The translations under genes were made by a program, and so were the position numbers. A DNA stretch of 64,000 nucleotides from Bradyrhizobium sp. CCGB12 (GTDB lineage: Bacteria > Pseudomonadota > Alphaproteobacteria > Rhizobiales > Xanthobacteraceae). Shown here one piece after another: positions 1-9,446 of the stretch. The stretch spans positions 3,100,001 through 3,164,000 of the forward strand of contig NZ_JANADO010000001.1 in assembly GCF_024199845.1 (NCBI RefSeq). The letters run 5' to 3'. Numbering within the stretch: position 1 is the first letter of the stretch; each line of letters opens with the position of its first letter. The notes beneath the pieces were generated by a model. That model saw nothing but the letters and a program-made list of their open reading frames with translations. It did not search any database and was not told where the DNA came from.

Positions 1-693
1 GTGATCGGGTCGTCCCATGCCGAGTTCGGGATCTATGCAGAGCAATTTGGCCCAACAGCGTTCAACATGGCACTCGGCGGCGGCGAAGGCCTGACCTTTG
101 CGACTGCGCTTCTCAGAAAATACCGCCCTCGGCCTTCGCTCGTGGTTGTCGATTCCTATGGACCCGACGAAGGCCTGTCGACCGAGGGCGCGCGCACACT
201 GTCATCGACCCCGACCAGCTCGCTGCAGTACGTATTGAATGTGTGGTCGGGCTTTTTGCGCGATTGGCTGCTGCAAGGATTGTTGCCGCGTCTCACGATC
301 GGGCCTCACGCGCTGTCATGGGAACCGCCGCTCAGATCCGCGGTGATCCGGAACTGGTACAGCGCCGATGTCACCATGTTCTACTCGGGTCGCCTCGGCG
401 AGGTTTTTGCCGATCCAACGAAGGCGACGCCGATCCAACCGATCCACATGCGCCCCAGTATTCCCCCTTCCCCGGACGATCTCGCGGCGATCCTGGAGGT
501 GGCCGCGGAGACAGTCGTCACGACGGTGCCTTATCCCGAATTTGACTTGGCCCTCGGCAGAAAGATGGCCGAGGATTTGAGGGGGCGCTTTGTGGAAATA
601 GCCCCCGGCGAATTGCGGTTCTTTGACTTTCACCACGTCAACGCCTCCAGCCGTGCGATCGTGACGAAGGAGCTGCTGAAGCCACAGCGTTAG
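1..693 (+). CDS. SGNH/GDSL-hydrolase-like protein, 5' end outside window
   Basis: The reading frame is open at the left edge, so the first codon is probably internal and 230 residues of the C-terminal part are visible. It opens with VIGSSH, which looks like the nucleophile block of SGNH hydrolases, and near the end carries FDFHHVN followed by a helix, the usual position of the catalytic Asp-x-x-His block. Such proteins are often envelope or polysaccharide esterases related to DltD or AlgJ. The fold assignment is moderate and the substrate is unknown. Confidence 0.5.
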   Translation: MIGSSHAEFGIYAEQFGPTAFNMALGGGEGLTFATALLRKYRPRPSLVVVDSYGPDEGLSTEGARTLSSTPTSSLQYVLNVWSGFLRDWLLQGLLPRLTIGPHALSWEPPLRSAVIRNWYSADVTMFYSGRLGEVFADPTKATPIQPIHMRPSIPPSPDDLAAILEVAAETVVTTVPYPEFDLALGRKMAEDLRGRFVEIAPGELRFFDFHHVNASSRAIVTKELLKPQR

Positions 694-1582
694 TGCGTCT
701 GGGGCTCAAACCGGCTCGTCTCCCGGCTGCCGCAATGCAAGTTCACGCCCCGCCGCATCTGCCCCAGGCCGATCGTCTCACCTTGTTGAGGGTGGCGGAG
801 GCTTCGATGAGCAGGATCTGGTGGCCGGACACCCCGGCCGACGGTCAGGCGCCAGCTTATGCCGTAAAGCCCCCTCTATATGGCTTCGTGCAGGACAGGT
901 GAAGCTTGGCGCTTAGCTCTACTTGGTGGGCCGAGGCGGCACCGGCAGATCTCGGACGCGATCTTCCAATCCTCCCCGACGCGAGGCCAGATGATGATCA
1001 TGAGAAACGGCTTGGTCGTTCCATGTGATACGGACCGCGCCAACCCTTACGCCGCACTGCGCCATCAACTCGGTGACCGCTCCTATTTGAGCGATATTGT
1101 CGAGAGGTATTCAGGAAAGCACGCAGTTTGCTTTGACCGTATCGTCGAGATCGTTGCCCCTGCACCGAGGCAATAGGTCTGCCTCGGGCCCGCGACGCCG
1201 CATCGGTATCGCCTTGCCTCGATTCAGGTAGGGACAGTTGGGAGTCACAGCACTCTTTTGGGGTTCGTTGTTGCACCTCGTATCTGACGGGTCGGCCGCG
1301 CCGCTCAATCCTGCAGCAACTCGTCGGGCGGGCCGGACGCCGGCCCAAAGGCAAAAGTCCGGCTGCGTCTTTGCTGCGCCGCGATAGGCGCGTGAATGCT
1401 GGCTGCTGAAAGCCTGAAAGGGGCTTGCTTAAGACCAGGATGCGACATCGGGTTCCTTGTCGGATGCCCGCAATGCGGCCAAACTTCGATCAAAGTCGCT
1501 GGAATGCGGCATACCTCCAGCGGTTATCAACGAAAAGCGCACCGAAACGCGTTCGAGCAACAACGCCGCTAGGGAGGAGTCC
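694..1582. other. Intergenic stretch with no supportable gene
   Basis: About 890 bases lie between the SGNH-like gene and the TRAP binding-protein gene. Short open frames exist, such as one at 880-1176, but none has a good ribosome binding site together with a recognisable protein pattern. The last part should hold the promoter and leader of the TRAP operon; no convincing promoter was picked out by eye. Confidence 0.5.
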
Positions 1583-2710
1583 ATGACTGCAAAGTCTGAA
1601 AAGACCAGAACCACTCGTCGCAAATTCTTGCTGACCGCCGGCGCGGCCGGCGCTGCCACCATCGCCATGCCGCAAGTCAGCCGGGCGCAAACGGTGGCCC
1701 TGAAGATGCAGGGCTCGTGGGGCAAGGCCGATGTCTTCAACGAGATGGCCGAAGATTATGTGAAGCGCGTCAACGAGATGGCCGGAGGCCGACTGCGCAT
1801 CGACTATCTGGTCGGCGGCGCGGTCGTGCATCCGTTCCAGGTCTTCGACGGCGTTCATGGTGGCCAGCTCGACGCTGCGCACACGGTCACGGTCTACTGG
1901 TACGGCAAGCACAAGGCCGCCTCGCTGTTCGGTACGGGCCCGGTGTTCGGCTTCAACGCCAACGAAGGCCTCGGCTGGATCCACAACGGCGGCGGCAAGG
2001 AGCTGTTTGAGGAGCTCCAGACCAAGATCATGAACGTCAACATCAAGAGCTTCTTCGCCATGCCGATGCCGACCCAGCCGCTCGGCTGGTTCAAGAAGCC
2101 CATCACCAGCGCGGACGACCTCAAGGGCTTGAAGTATCGCACCGTGGGCCTTGCCGCCGATCTCTTCCAGGCGATGGGCGCATCCGTCGCGCAGCTGCCC
2201 GGCGGCGAGATCGTGCCCGCGATGGAGCGCGGCGTGATCGACGGGTTCGAGTTCAACAATCCGACCTCGGACCGGCGCTTCGGCGCCCAGGATGTCGCCA
2301 AGAACTACATGATGGGCAGCCATCATCAGGCGACGGAATATTTCGAGATCATGTTCAACCGGACGAAATTCAACGCGCTGCCGAAGGAACAGCAGGCGAT
2401 CCTGCAATACGCCGCCGAAGCCGTGTCCTCTGCCAACGAATGGAAAGGCATGGATTATTATTCAAAGGACCTGCAGGAGCTGATCAACAAGGACAAGGTC
2501 AACGTCCAGCGGACGCCGAAGTCGGTGTTCGACGCGCAGATCAAGGCCTGGGACGGTCTGATCGCCCAGCTCGGCTCGGATCCGTACATGAAGAAGGTCA
2601 TGGACTCGCAGAAGGAATGGGTGCGCCGCGTGGTTTACTACAACATGAACAACGCGACGGACTACCGCGGCGCCTTCGAGCATCACTTCCCAGGTGTCCT
2701 CAAGGCGTGA
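1583..2710 (+). CDS. TRAP transporter solute-binding protein, DctP family
   Basis: A periplasmic receptor of 375 residues that captures a substrate, usually an organic acid, and delivers it to the two membrane subunits encoded next. The ATG at 1583 follows a good AGGGAGGAG ribosome site and gives a twin-arginine leader, TRRKFLLTAG, ending near a SRAQ cleavage site. The conserved binding arginine lies in LKYRTVG, and GVIDGFEFNNP matches the second ligand segment of the keto-acid (TakP-like) branch. The substrate is not predictable, but the amidase in the same operon suggests a carboxylate or amide. Confidence 0.92.
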   Translation: MTAKSEKTRTTRRKFLLTAGAAGAATIAMPQVSRAQTVALKMQGSWGKADVFNEMAEDYVKRVNEMAGGRLRIDYLVGGAVVHPFQVFDGVHGGQLDAAHTVTVYWYGKHKAASLFGTGPVFGFNANEGLGWIHNGGGKELFEELQTKIMNVNIKSFFAMPMPTQPLGWFKKPITSADDLKGLKYRTVGLAADLFQAMGASVAQLPGGEIVPAMERGVIDGFEFNNPTSDRRFGAQDVAKNYMMGSHHQATEYFEIMFNRTKFNALPKEQQAILQYAAEAVSSANEWKGMDYYSKDLQELINKDKVNVQRTPKSVFDAQIKAWDGLIAQLGSDPYMKKVMDSQKEWVRRVVYYNMNNATDYRGAFEHHFPGVLKA

Positions 2711-2746
2711 CGACGCTCGTGGCGCAGCACTGACGCGACATGATGA

Positions 2747-2773
2747 CGGGCGGCGCAGTTGACGCGCCGCCCG
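2747..2773 (+). promoter_or_regulatory. Stem-loop between TRAP binding-protein and permease genes
   Basis: A perfect 10-base-pair GC stem with a 7-base loop sits in the 120-base gap before the small permease gene. No T-run follows it, so it is not a classical terminator. Such hairpins in transporter operons commonly protect the upstream message and keep the binding protein more abundant than the permeases. That role is an inference. Confidence 0.55.
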
Positions 2774-2830
2774 GGCACCAAATTGGTTGGGGGACATCCG
2801 GATGTGGTACTCGCCGCGAGTTGAGCTCGC

Positions 2831-3445
2831 ATGAGAAGCTTTCTCTTCTTCATCGATGAACTCAGCACCTGGGTCGGCAAGGCATTCGCCTGGCTGATCC
2901 TTATTCTCAGCATGTCCGTCACCTACGAGGTATTCGTCCGCTATGCCTTGAACGCGCCCACCACATGGGCCTTCGATTTCAGCTACATCACCTACGGCGG
3001 ACTCTTCCTGATGTCGGGCGCCTATGCGCTGGCGCGCAACAATCACGTGCGCTGCGACTTCATCTACAGGACGTGGACGCCACGCACCCAGGCGATGATC
3101 GATCTTGTTCTTTTCGTCCTGTTCTTTCTTCCGGGCGTTCTCGCTCTGGTCTATGCCGGCTTCAACTACGCCTCGATGTCCGTACGCTTCCGTGAAGTGA
3201 GCGTCTTCAGTCCGGCGGGCATCCCCGTCTTTCCGCTAAAGGCGCTGATTCCCCTCGCCGGCACGCTGCTCCTGATCCAGGGCGTTGCCGAGATCATCCG
3301 CTGCATCCTTTGCCTCCGCGACGGCCAATGGCCGCAGCGGCTACATGACGTCGAGGAGATGGAAACGGTCATCCTGCACGAACAGCAGTATCTGGCCCAG
3401 CATCGCGAGCAGGCTCCGTCCGCCCGCACGGGGGGCTCGGTATGA
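2831..3445 (+). CDS. TRAP transporter small permease, DctQ family
   Basis: A 204-residue inner-membrane protein with four predicted membrane helices (roughly residues 15-35, 50-70, 88-110 and 130-155). This is the normal size and topology of the DctQ subunit, which pairs with DctM to make a sodium-driven symporter. The C-terminal 45 residues are hydrophilic. The stop codon overlaps the DctM start in ATGA, indicating translational coupling. Identification rests on topology, size and position between DctP and DctM. Confidence 0.88.
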   Translation: MRSFLFFIDELSTWVGKAFAWLILILSMSVTYEVFVRYALNAPTTWAFDFSYITYGGLFLMSGAYALARNNHVRCDFIYRTWTPRTQAMIDLVLFVLFFLPGVLALVYAGFNYASMSVRFREVSVFSPAGIPVFPLKALIPLAGTLLLIQGVAEIIRCILCLRDGQWPQRLHDVEEMETVILHEQQYLAQHREQAPSARTGGSV

Positions 3446-4965
3446 CCGATCCCCAACTCGGCATCTCGATGCTGGTCATCTTCATCTTTCTGATCGTGCT
3501 CGGATTCCCGATCGCGTTTACGCTGATGGCGATGGGGGTCAGCTTCGGGTTCTATGCCTACTACGTGCCCGACCAGGAACTCATTTCCAATCGCGTATTT
3601 ACGCTGCTGGTGCAGAAGGCCTTCGAGGTATCGTCGAACGACGTCCTGATCTCGGTCCCCGTCTTCACCTTCATGGGCTACATCATCGACCGGGCGAATA
3701 TTCTCGACCGCATGTTCCGCGCCCTCCAGCTTGCGATCGGCGGCCTGCCCGGCTCGCTTGCCCTTGCGACGATGGTGGTATGCGCCCTATGGGGCATTGC
3801 CTCCGGAATCGTCGGTGCGGTGGTCGTGTTGATGGGCTTGCTGGCGATGCCGGCGATGCTGCGTGCAGGCTATGACAACAAGCTGGCGGCGGGCGTCATC
3901 TGCGCCGGCGGCACCCTGGGCATCCTGATCCCGCCGAGTGTAATGCTGATCCTTTATGCGGCAACCGCTGGCATTTCTCCAATCAAACTCTATCTTGCCG
4001 CCTTCATTCCCGGCTTCGGCCTGACCGCCGCCTACCTCGTCTACATCATGGCACTTGCGACGTGGAAACCGGAGCTCGCGCCGAAACTGCCGAAGGAGGA
4101 ACGCAGCGCACCGCTTGGCACCGTGCTTTACGAAATCACGGTGTCGTTCATGCCGCTGACGATCCTGACTTTCGTCGTGCTCGCGGTGATCTTTGCAGGC
4201 CTCGCCACCCCCACCGAATCGGCGGCGATCGGCGCCTTCGGCGCGCTGTTGCTCGCGATCGGCTATGGCGCGGATTATTCCAAGCACCGCAACCTGCTCA
4301 TCCTGCGCAGCTACGCCGTGATCATGACGGCCGTCGTCATCTGGCTGATCGGCGTTCGCTATTTCGGCCTGCCGCGCTTGAATGCAGTCCCTATCGCCTC
4401 CGCGGCCCTGACGATCCTCGTCATGTTCGCGTTGCTCCCGAACAATGCGTTCACCATGGATAAGCTGCGGGAGTCGGTGTTCCTCACCGCCCGCACCACG
4501 GCAATGGTCTGCTGGCTGTTCGTCGGCTCGGCGATCTTCTCCTCGGCATTCGCGTTGCTCGGAGGGCAGGCCTATATCGAGCAATTCGTCGCCGGCCTCG
4601 GCCTTTCGCCGTGGCAATTCATGCTGGTGGCCCAGCTCATCATCTTCCTGCTTGGCTGGCCGCTGGAATGGACGGAAATCATCATCATCTTCCTGCCGAT
4701 CTTCCTGCCGCTCCTGAAGCAGTTCGGCATCGATCCGCTGTTCTTCGGCGTCATGGTGGCGTTGAACCTGCAGACTTCGTTCCTGTCGCCGCCGGTGGCG
4801 ATGGCGCCGTTCTACTTGAAGGGTGTCGCGCCGTCGCACGTTACGATCAACCAGATCTTCTCGGGCGTGATGCCCTACATCTGGATCGTGGTGGCGTTCA
4901 TGGTGCTCATGTATATCTTTCCGGGTATGGCGCTTTGGCTGCCGGACTACTGGTCCCGGCTATGA
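3442..4965 (+). CDS. TRAP transporter large permease, DctM family
   Basis: A 507-residue inner-membrane protein with about a dozen hydrophobic segments, the transport channel of the TRAP system. The family signature GTLGILIPPSVMLILYA is present near residue 155, and a second similar segment lies near the C-terminus (LQTSFLSPPVAMAPFYLKG). It is slightly longer than the usual 425-450 residues because of an insertion in the middle, as in the larger DctM subgroup. It overlaps dctQ by four bases. Confidence 0.92.
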   Translation: MTDPQLGISMLVIFIFLIVLGFPIAFTLMAMGVSFGFYAYYVPDQELISNRVFTLLVQKAFEVSSNDVLISVPVFTFMGYIIDRANILDRMFRALQLAIGGLPGSLALATMVVCALWGIASGIVGAVVVLMGLLAMPAMLRAGYDNKLAAGVICAGGTLGILIPPSVMLILYAATAGISPIKLYLAAFIPGFGLTAAYLVYIMALATWKPELAPKLPKEERSAPLGTVLYEITVSFMPLTILTFVVLAVIFAGLATPTESAAIGAFGALLLAIGYGADYSKHRNLLILRSYAVIMTAVVIWLIGVRYFGLPRLNAVPIASAALTILVMFALLPNNAFTMDKLRESVFLTARTTAMVCWLFVGSAIFSSAFALLGGQAYIEQFVAGLGLSPWQFMLVAQLIIFLLGWPLEWTEIIIIFLPIFLPLLKQFGIDPLFFGVMVALNLQTSFLSPPVAMAPFYLKGVAPSHVTINQIFSGVMPYIWIVVAFMVLMYIFPGMALWLPDYWSRL

Positions 4966-5000
4966 GAACGAGCTTCCGCAAGATTGAGGACGAGGGTGAA

Positions 5001-6401
5001 ATGAGTCTCTGCGCTCTGAGCCTCACTGAAGCCGCAGCCGGCATTCGCGACGGCCGCTTCAGCTCCGTCGAGCTTGTCGCCGATTGCCTCAAGCGCATCG
5101 ACGAGGTCGATCGCGAGGTCGAGGCATGGGCGTTCCTCGATCGCGAGCACGCGATGCGACAGGCCCTGGCCGCCGACGATCATCGCAAGCAAGGCAAGGC
5201 GACGGGGCCGCTGCACGGCGTGCCAGTCGGCATCAAGGATATCTTCGACACCGGCGACATGCCGACGGAATTCGGATCAAGTCTTTGGGCCGGACGCACG
5301 CCGCGCCGCGATGCGGCGGCCGTGGCGCGCCTGCGGGCGGCAGGAGCTGTAATCCTCGGCAAGACGGTGACCACCGAGTACGCGTACTACAATCCCGGCA
5401 AGACCCGAAATCCGCACAACGCGGCTCATACGCCCGGCGGATCGTCCTCGGGCTCCGCCGCGGCCGTTGCGGCGCTGATGGTGCCAGGTGCCATCGGCTC
5501 GCAGACCAACGGCTCGGTGATCCGTCCTGCCGCCTTCTGCGGCGTGGTCGGCTTCAAGCCCACGCATGGCCTCATTCCGCGCAGCGGCGCGCTCGAATTG
5601 TCGCGCACGCTCGATCATGTCGGCGTGTTTGGGCGCAGCGTCGAGGACGTGGCCCTGCTCGCCGAGGTCCTGGTCGGCTTCGACCGGAAGGATCCGGACA
5701 CCCGACCTGTTGCGTGTCCGCCCTTCTCCACCGTAGCGGCGAGCGAGCCGCCGTTACCGCCGCGATTTGCCTTTGTGCGCTCGCCGGTCTGGGATCAGGC
5801 CGAGCCGGTGACGCGTGATGCCTTTGCCGAGCTCGTCGAGGCCTTGGGTGACGCGTCGAGCGAAGTCGAGCTTGGGCCCAGCTTCGATAAGGCCGTCGAT
5901 ATGCACCGTATCATCATGGAAGTTGATATGGCGCACAACCTGCGGCGCGACTACCAGCGAGGCGGCGACAAACTGAGCACACGGCTGCGGCAGGCAATCG
6001 AGCGCGGCGGCATGCATCTCGCGCTGGATTATCGCAACGCACTGTCTGGGATTGCGCCGCTCAACCAGGCGCTGGACCATATCTTCGACGAATACGACGC
6101 CGTCCTGACGCCCGCTGCGCCGGGCGCGGCGCCTGGAATCGAAACGACCGGCAATCCGATTTTCTGCACGCTTTGGACCTATCTCGGCGTCCCCGCCATC
6201 AGCCTGCCGTTGATGAGCTCCGAAACCGGCCTTCCGCTGGGCGTTCAGCTTGTCGGCCGCCGCGGCAACGATGCCCGCCTCCTGCGCACGGCGCACTGGC
6301 TTGTCAGGACGATCGAACGCGCCGGTCGCGGCACTCGGCGCAAGATCCCGAGCGCCGGGGCGAAATCGGCTCCCGGTGCGGAGAAAAGGGAAGTGCGATG
6401 A
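5001..6401 (+). CDS. Amidase, amidase-signature family
   Basis: A 466-residue cytoplasmic amide hydrolase with the Ser-cisSer-Lys triad: Lys79 in GVPVGIKD, the glycine/serine-rich GGSSSGSAAA near residue 148, and nucleophile Ser172 in SQTNGSVIRPA. The ATG at 5001 is chosen because family homology starts at once and GAGGG lies just upstream. An in-frame ATG at 4962, overlapping the dctM stop, is an alternative adding 13 residues. Its place directly behind a TRAP importer suggests that it hydrolyses the imported compound. Confidence 0.9.
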   Translation: MSLCALSLTEAAAGIRDGRFSSVELVADCLKRIDEVDREVEAWAFLDREHAMRQALAADDHRKQGKATGPLHGVPVGIKDIFDTGDMPTEFGSSLWAGRTPRRDAAAVARLRAAGAVILGKTVTTEYAYYNPGKTRNPHNAAHTPGGSSSGSAAAVAALMVPGAIGSQTNGSVIRPAAFCGVVGFKPTHGLIPRSGALELSRTLDHVGVFGRSVEDVALLAEVLVGFDRKDPDTRPVACPPFSTVAASEPPLPPRFAFVRSPVWDQAEPVTRDAFAELVEALGDASSEVELGPSFDKAVDMHRIIMEVDMAHNLRRDYQRGGDKLSTRLRQAIERGGMHLALDYRNALSGIAPLNQALDHIFDEYDAVLTPAAPGAAPGIETTGNPIFCTLWTYLGVPAISLPLMSSETGLPLGVQLVGRRGNDARLLRTAHWLVRTIERAGRGTRRKIPSAGAKSAPGAEKREVR

Positions 6402-6568
6402 CCAATGTGATCACCGGACTCATCGGCCTCGCGCTTGTGCTGACATTTCTTGGAATCCTCGTAGTTTGGATCAAGGCCATCCCGCTCATCATCATTGTTG
6501 TGAGCGTCATGATGCTGGCAGTGCTCGATTTCGTGCGATCACTGCGGACGAACGGCGCGCATCGCTGA
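6398..6568 (+). CDS. Small hydrophobic membrane protein
   Basis: A 56-residue protein whose ATG overlaps the amidase stop in ATGA, so it is probably translated with it. Nearly all of residues 4-45 are hydrophobic and could form two short membrane helices; the tail is basic (SLRTNGAHR). It is not a recognised family. It may be an accessory peptide of the TRAP/amidase operon. It shares its N-terminal NVxTGL pattern with another tiny frame at 11594-11740. Confidence 0.6.
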   Translation: MTNVITGLIGLALVLTFLGILVVWIKAIPLIIIVVSVMMLAVLDFVRSLRTNGAHR

Positions 6569-6654
6569 GTGCCGGATTGGCAAGAAGAAACTTCACTTTG
6601 CAGCATTGGCCGGAGCAGCCATGCGGCCCCGCGTCCGCTCTACCGACGGTAGCC

Positions 6655-6690
6655 GACTTTGACCGGCGCTTGCGAGACCCAAAGCGGACC
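6655..6690. repeat. Fragment of dispersed TTTGACC/AAGCGGAC repeat
   Basis: The non-coding sequence contains GACTTTGACCGG and GACCCAAAGCGGACC, the same short pattern seen near 11124, 13336, 14729, 16318, 17806 and 18321. The pieces vary too much for simple alignment and look like decayed copies of one intergenic repeat family. Confidence 0.4.
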
Positions 6691-6889
6691 AATGCGACGT
6701 CTCCTGTGACACCGCGCCTCGAAGGCAAAGCTGAGGTGAGCTTTGAACCTCCGGTTCGCCACATCGACCTATCTCTTGAGTAACCCGTGCCCGCGTGAGT
6801 GGGCGTCGTTGTCGTTTCGCCGGGAGGAGACGATGACGATTCCCCGCCGCTTCTGCGGCCCGCCGAACTCGGACAGGTAGGGGGAGAAG

Positions 6890-8296
6890 ATGAGCAAAAT
6901 CGTCATTTGCGGCGGAGGCGTGATTGGATTGAGCGCGGCGACCATGCTTGGTCGCGACAGCCACGACGTCACGGTCCTGGAGGCTGACCCGGCAGGTCAA
7001 CCTATGGCCTCCGCCGAGGGATGGAACACGTGGGAACGTCCCGGAGTTGCCCAATTCAGGCAACCTCATAACCTCAGTTCGCGATTTCGGATGATCAGCG
7101 ATCAGGAATTGCCAGGGTTGACGGAAGGTTTGCTGCGAGCCGGTTGCGTTTGGGTGGACTATCTCGACAGCCGATTCCTTCCCCCGGCTATAACGGACAG
7201 GACACCGCGTCCGGGCGATGAGGCCATTCGCTTCGTCACTGGCCGGAGGCCAATTGTAGAATGGGCCGTAGCTGCAATGGCGCAAGCCGCGCCGAACGTG
7301 ACTATTCGTCGGGGGACCAGGGTTCGCGAACTGATCACGGGCGCATCGGCGGTCTCGGGTGTGCCGCACGTTACAGGGGTACGCACGACATCTGGCGAAG
7401 AGATTCGCGCTGATTTGGTCATCGACGCCATGGGACGGCGAAGCGCGGCCTGTGACTGGATCCGCGGCGCGGGGGCCCGCAGTCCGATCGAGGAAGCCGA
7501 AGATAGCAACTTCGCCTATTTTACGCGATATTTCTCGGGGCAACAGCGGCCTCGGAGGATGGGACGCGCGCTCACCCCGATGGGCTTGTTTTCGGTCCTT
7601 ACCCTGGACGGGGACAACGACAGCTGGTCGATCACCTTGTATACCTCGTCGAAGAACAAGGCGATGCGAGCCTTGCGTGATACGGCTACATTCCATCGCG
7701 TCGTCTCCGCATGCCCGCGGCAAGCCCATTGGCTCGACGGCGAGCCAATAACGCCCGTCCTTCTGATGGCGGGCGTTATCGACCGGTACCGGCGGTTTGT
7801 CATCGATGGTCAGCCCGTCATCACGGGATTCGCCGCCGTCGGCGATGCATGGGCGTGTACTAACCCGTCCGCCGGACGGGGCTTGAGCGTCGGCCTTCTG
7901 CACGCGCAAGTGCTCCGCAATGTTGCTCGCCGACACATCGACGATCCCGAAGCGTTCGCCCGGGAATACGACGCTGAGACCGAAAGCCAAGTCGGTCCGT
8001 TTTATCGCAACCAGATCGCCGCGGACCGCGCGCGGATCGCTGAGATGAACGCTCTGGAAAAGGGCATGCCGATGCCCGCACCCAACCCAATCATGGCCAA
8101 GCTTCTCGTTGCCTCGTCCCAAGACGCAGACGCGCTCCGTGGCATGATTGAAATCGCAATGTGCGTTGCGCTGCCTCAGGATGTCATTGCCAGACCGCGT
8201 GTGGCCGCAAAACTGGCCGAATTGGACGGCTATCAATTGCCACCGGATCCCAGCATCATCGATCGACATCGGATGGCAGCGCTGCTGGATAGCTGA
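6890..8296 (+). CDS. FAD-dependent monooxygenase
   Basis: A 468-residue flavoprotein. The N-terminus has the Rossmann dinucleotide motif IVICGGGVIGLSAA; the second FAD motif GDAWACTNPSAGRGLSVG lies near residue 325, giving the aromatic-hydroxylase/squalene-epoxidase type fold. A strong AGGGGGAGAAG ribosome site precedes the ATG. It is followed after about 140 bases by an O-methyltransferase, which suggests that the pair hydroxylates and then methylates a small molecule. The substrate is unknown. A tryptophan halogenase-like or geranylgeranyl-reductase-like relative cannot be excluded. Confidence 0.8.
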   Translation: MSKIVICGGGVIGLSAATMLGRDSHDVTVLEADPAGQPMASAEGWNTWERPGVAQFRQPHNLSSRFRMISDQELPGLTEGLLRAGCVWVDYLDSRFLPPAITDRTPRPGDEAIRFVTGRRPIVEWAVAAMAQAAPNVTIRRGTRVRELITGASAVSGVPHVTGVRTTSGEEIRADLVIDAMGRRSAACDWIRGAGARSPIEEAEDSNFAYFTRYFSGQQRPRRMGRALTPMGLFSVLTLDGDNDSWSITLYTSSKNKAMRALRDTATFHRVVSACPRQAHWLDGEPITPVLLMAGVIDRYRRFVIDGQPVITGFAAVGDAWACTNPSAGRGLSVGLLHAQVLRNVARRHIDDPEAFAREYDAETESQVGPFYRNQIAADRARIAEMNALEKGMPMPAPNPIMAKLLVASSQDADALRGMIEIAMCVALPQDVIARPRVAAKLAELDGYQLPPDPSIIDRHRMAALLDS

Positions 8297-8367
8297 TCAA
8301 AACGAAGCCAGACCATCATTCCCGCGCGTGGCATCGCGAGCGGACGCGGTTGCGATAAGGAAACGCC

Positions 8368-8400
8368 CTACGCCCTTCGCATCAGCCTCAGCGAGGCCGC
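8368..8400 (-). pseudogene. Tail fragment of a GrlR-like gene
   Basis: Read on the minus strand, these 33 bases encode AAASLRLMRRA and a TAG stop. They match 31 of 33 bases of the 3' end of the double-GrlR gene at 18400-18432, including the stop. Nothing else of that gene is present, so this is a remnant left by recombination or deletion just upstream of the methyltransferase gene. Confidence 0.6.
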
Positions 8401-8438
8401 TGCGGCCTGTGCGCATGGCCAAGGGAGGAGGTGAGACC

Positions 8439-9446
8439 ATGGTCACGAATGCTTTCTCGGACCTCACGCGGCTGATTAACGGCTATCAGATTTCGCAGGC
8501 CATTCACGTCGCGGCCCGGCTTGGCATAGCCGACCACCTTAGCCACGGGCCGTTAAGCAGCATCGAACTTGCTCGGCTCAGCGGATCGCATCCGAGGACA
8601 CTTTATCGGCTCTTGCGGGCACTAGCTTCAGCCGGTGTTTTCCATGAGGCCGAGGACAGAACGTTCTCGCTCACTCCGATGGGCGAGTGTCTTCGTTCTG
8701 ACTCGTCGACTCCACTCGACGGCTGGGCCGCCTATATCGGCCGACCTTATGCCTGGCAGGCTTGGGGCCACCTTGAACACAGCGTCCGCACTGGCGAGAA
8801 CGCCTTTCGGCACCTCAACGGTCAGAGCGTATGGGAGTATCGCAGCACCCGTCCAGACGAGAACGCGATTTTCAACCGTGCCATGACGGCCAATTCTCGC
8901 GGCGCCATCGAGGCTACCATCGCCGCCTACGACTTCAGCCGCTTTCGTCACGTCGCGGACATCGGGGGTGGTCAGGGTCAACTGCTGGCGGGAATTCTCG
9001 CCGCAAACAAGGCCCAGCGCGGAACGCTGTTCGATCAGCCGCACGTCGTCGGCAAGGCCGCCGAAGTTCTGAACCAACATGGTGTCGCCGACAGATGCGA
9101 AATCGTTGGTGGCAGCTTCTTTGAAACCATCCCGGAGGGTGCTGACGCCTATGTGATGCGGGCGATCATCCACGATTGGGACGACAAGGAGGCGATTTCT
9201 ATTCTGAAGACCTGCCGCCGCGCTATGACGGCTGAAGCCAAATTGCTGCTCGTTGAACGTGTCGTGGAACCACCGAACGAGGGGCTAATTTCGAAATTCA
9301 GTGACCTCAATATGCTTGTCATGCTCGGTGCGCTGGAGCGGACCTACGACGAGTATTCCGCGCTGTGTCGAACGGCCGGATTCGAGACGCGCGGCACGGC
9401 TCGCGCCGGCTCGCACTTCCAGGTCATCGAGGCAGTTCCCACTTAG
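8439..9446 (+). CDS. O-methyltransferase, family 2 (acetylserotonin-OMT-like)
   Basis: A 335-residue S-adenosylmethionine-dependent methyltransferase. Residues 10-95 form the winged-helix dimerisation domain, with HPRTLYRLLRALASAGVF typical of this family. The catalytic half contains the SAM-binding loop DIGGGQGQLL and the catalytic histidine in IIHDWDDKEA. The ATG follows AGGGAGGAGG. Relatives methylate hydroxyls of aromatic or polyketide compounds, which fits the upstream monooxygenase. The actual substrate cannot be read from the sequence. Confidence 0.88.
   Translation: MVTNAFSDLTRLINGYQISQAIHVAARLGIADHLSHGPLSSIELARLSGSHPRTLYRLLRALASAGVFHEAEDRTFSLTPMGECLRSDSSTPLDGWAAYIGRPYAWQAWGHLEHSVRTGENAFRHLNGQSVWEYRSTRPDENAIFNRAMTANSRGAIEATIAAYDFSRFRHVADIGGGQGQLLAGILAANKAQRGTLFDQPHVVGKAAEVLNQHGVADRCEIVGGSFFETIPEGADAYVMRAIIHDWDDKEAISILKTCRRAMTAEAKLLLVERVVEPPNEGLISKFSDLNMLVMLGALERTYDEYSALCRTAGFETRGTARAGSHFQVIEAVPT

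Noticed and set aside
880..1176. 98-codon frame in the left intergenic region
   Set aside because: No ribosome site and no recognised pattern; it could be a gene remnant, but this cannot be supported.
3787..4839. Minus-strand open frame of 350 codons
   Set aside because: It is antisense to the TRAP large permease, with extreme Arg/Asp/Gln content and no motif.
6593..8269. Minus-strand open frame of 558 codons
   Set aside because: It lies opposite the flavin monooxygenase, has no family pattern, and is explained by GC-rich codon bias on the other strand.
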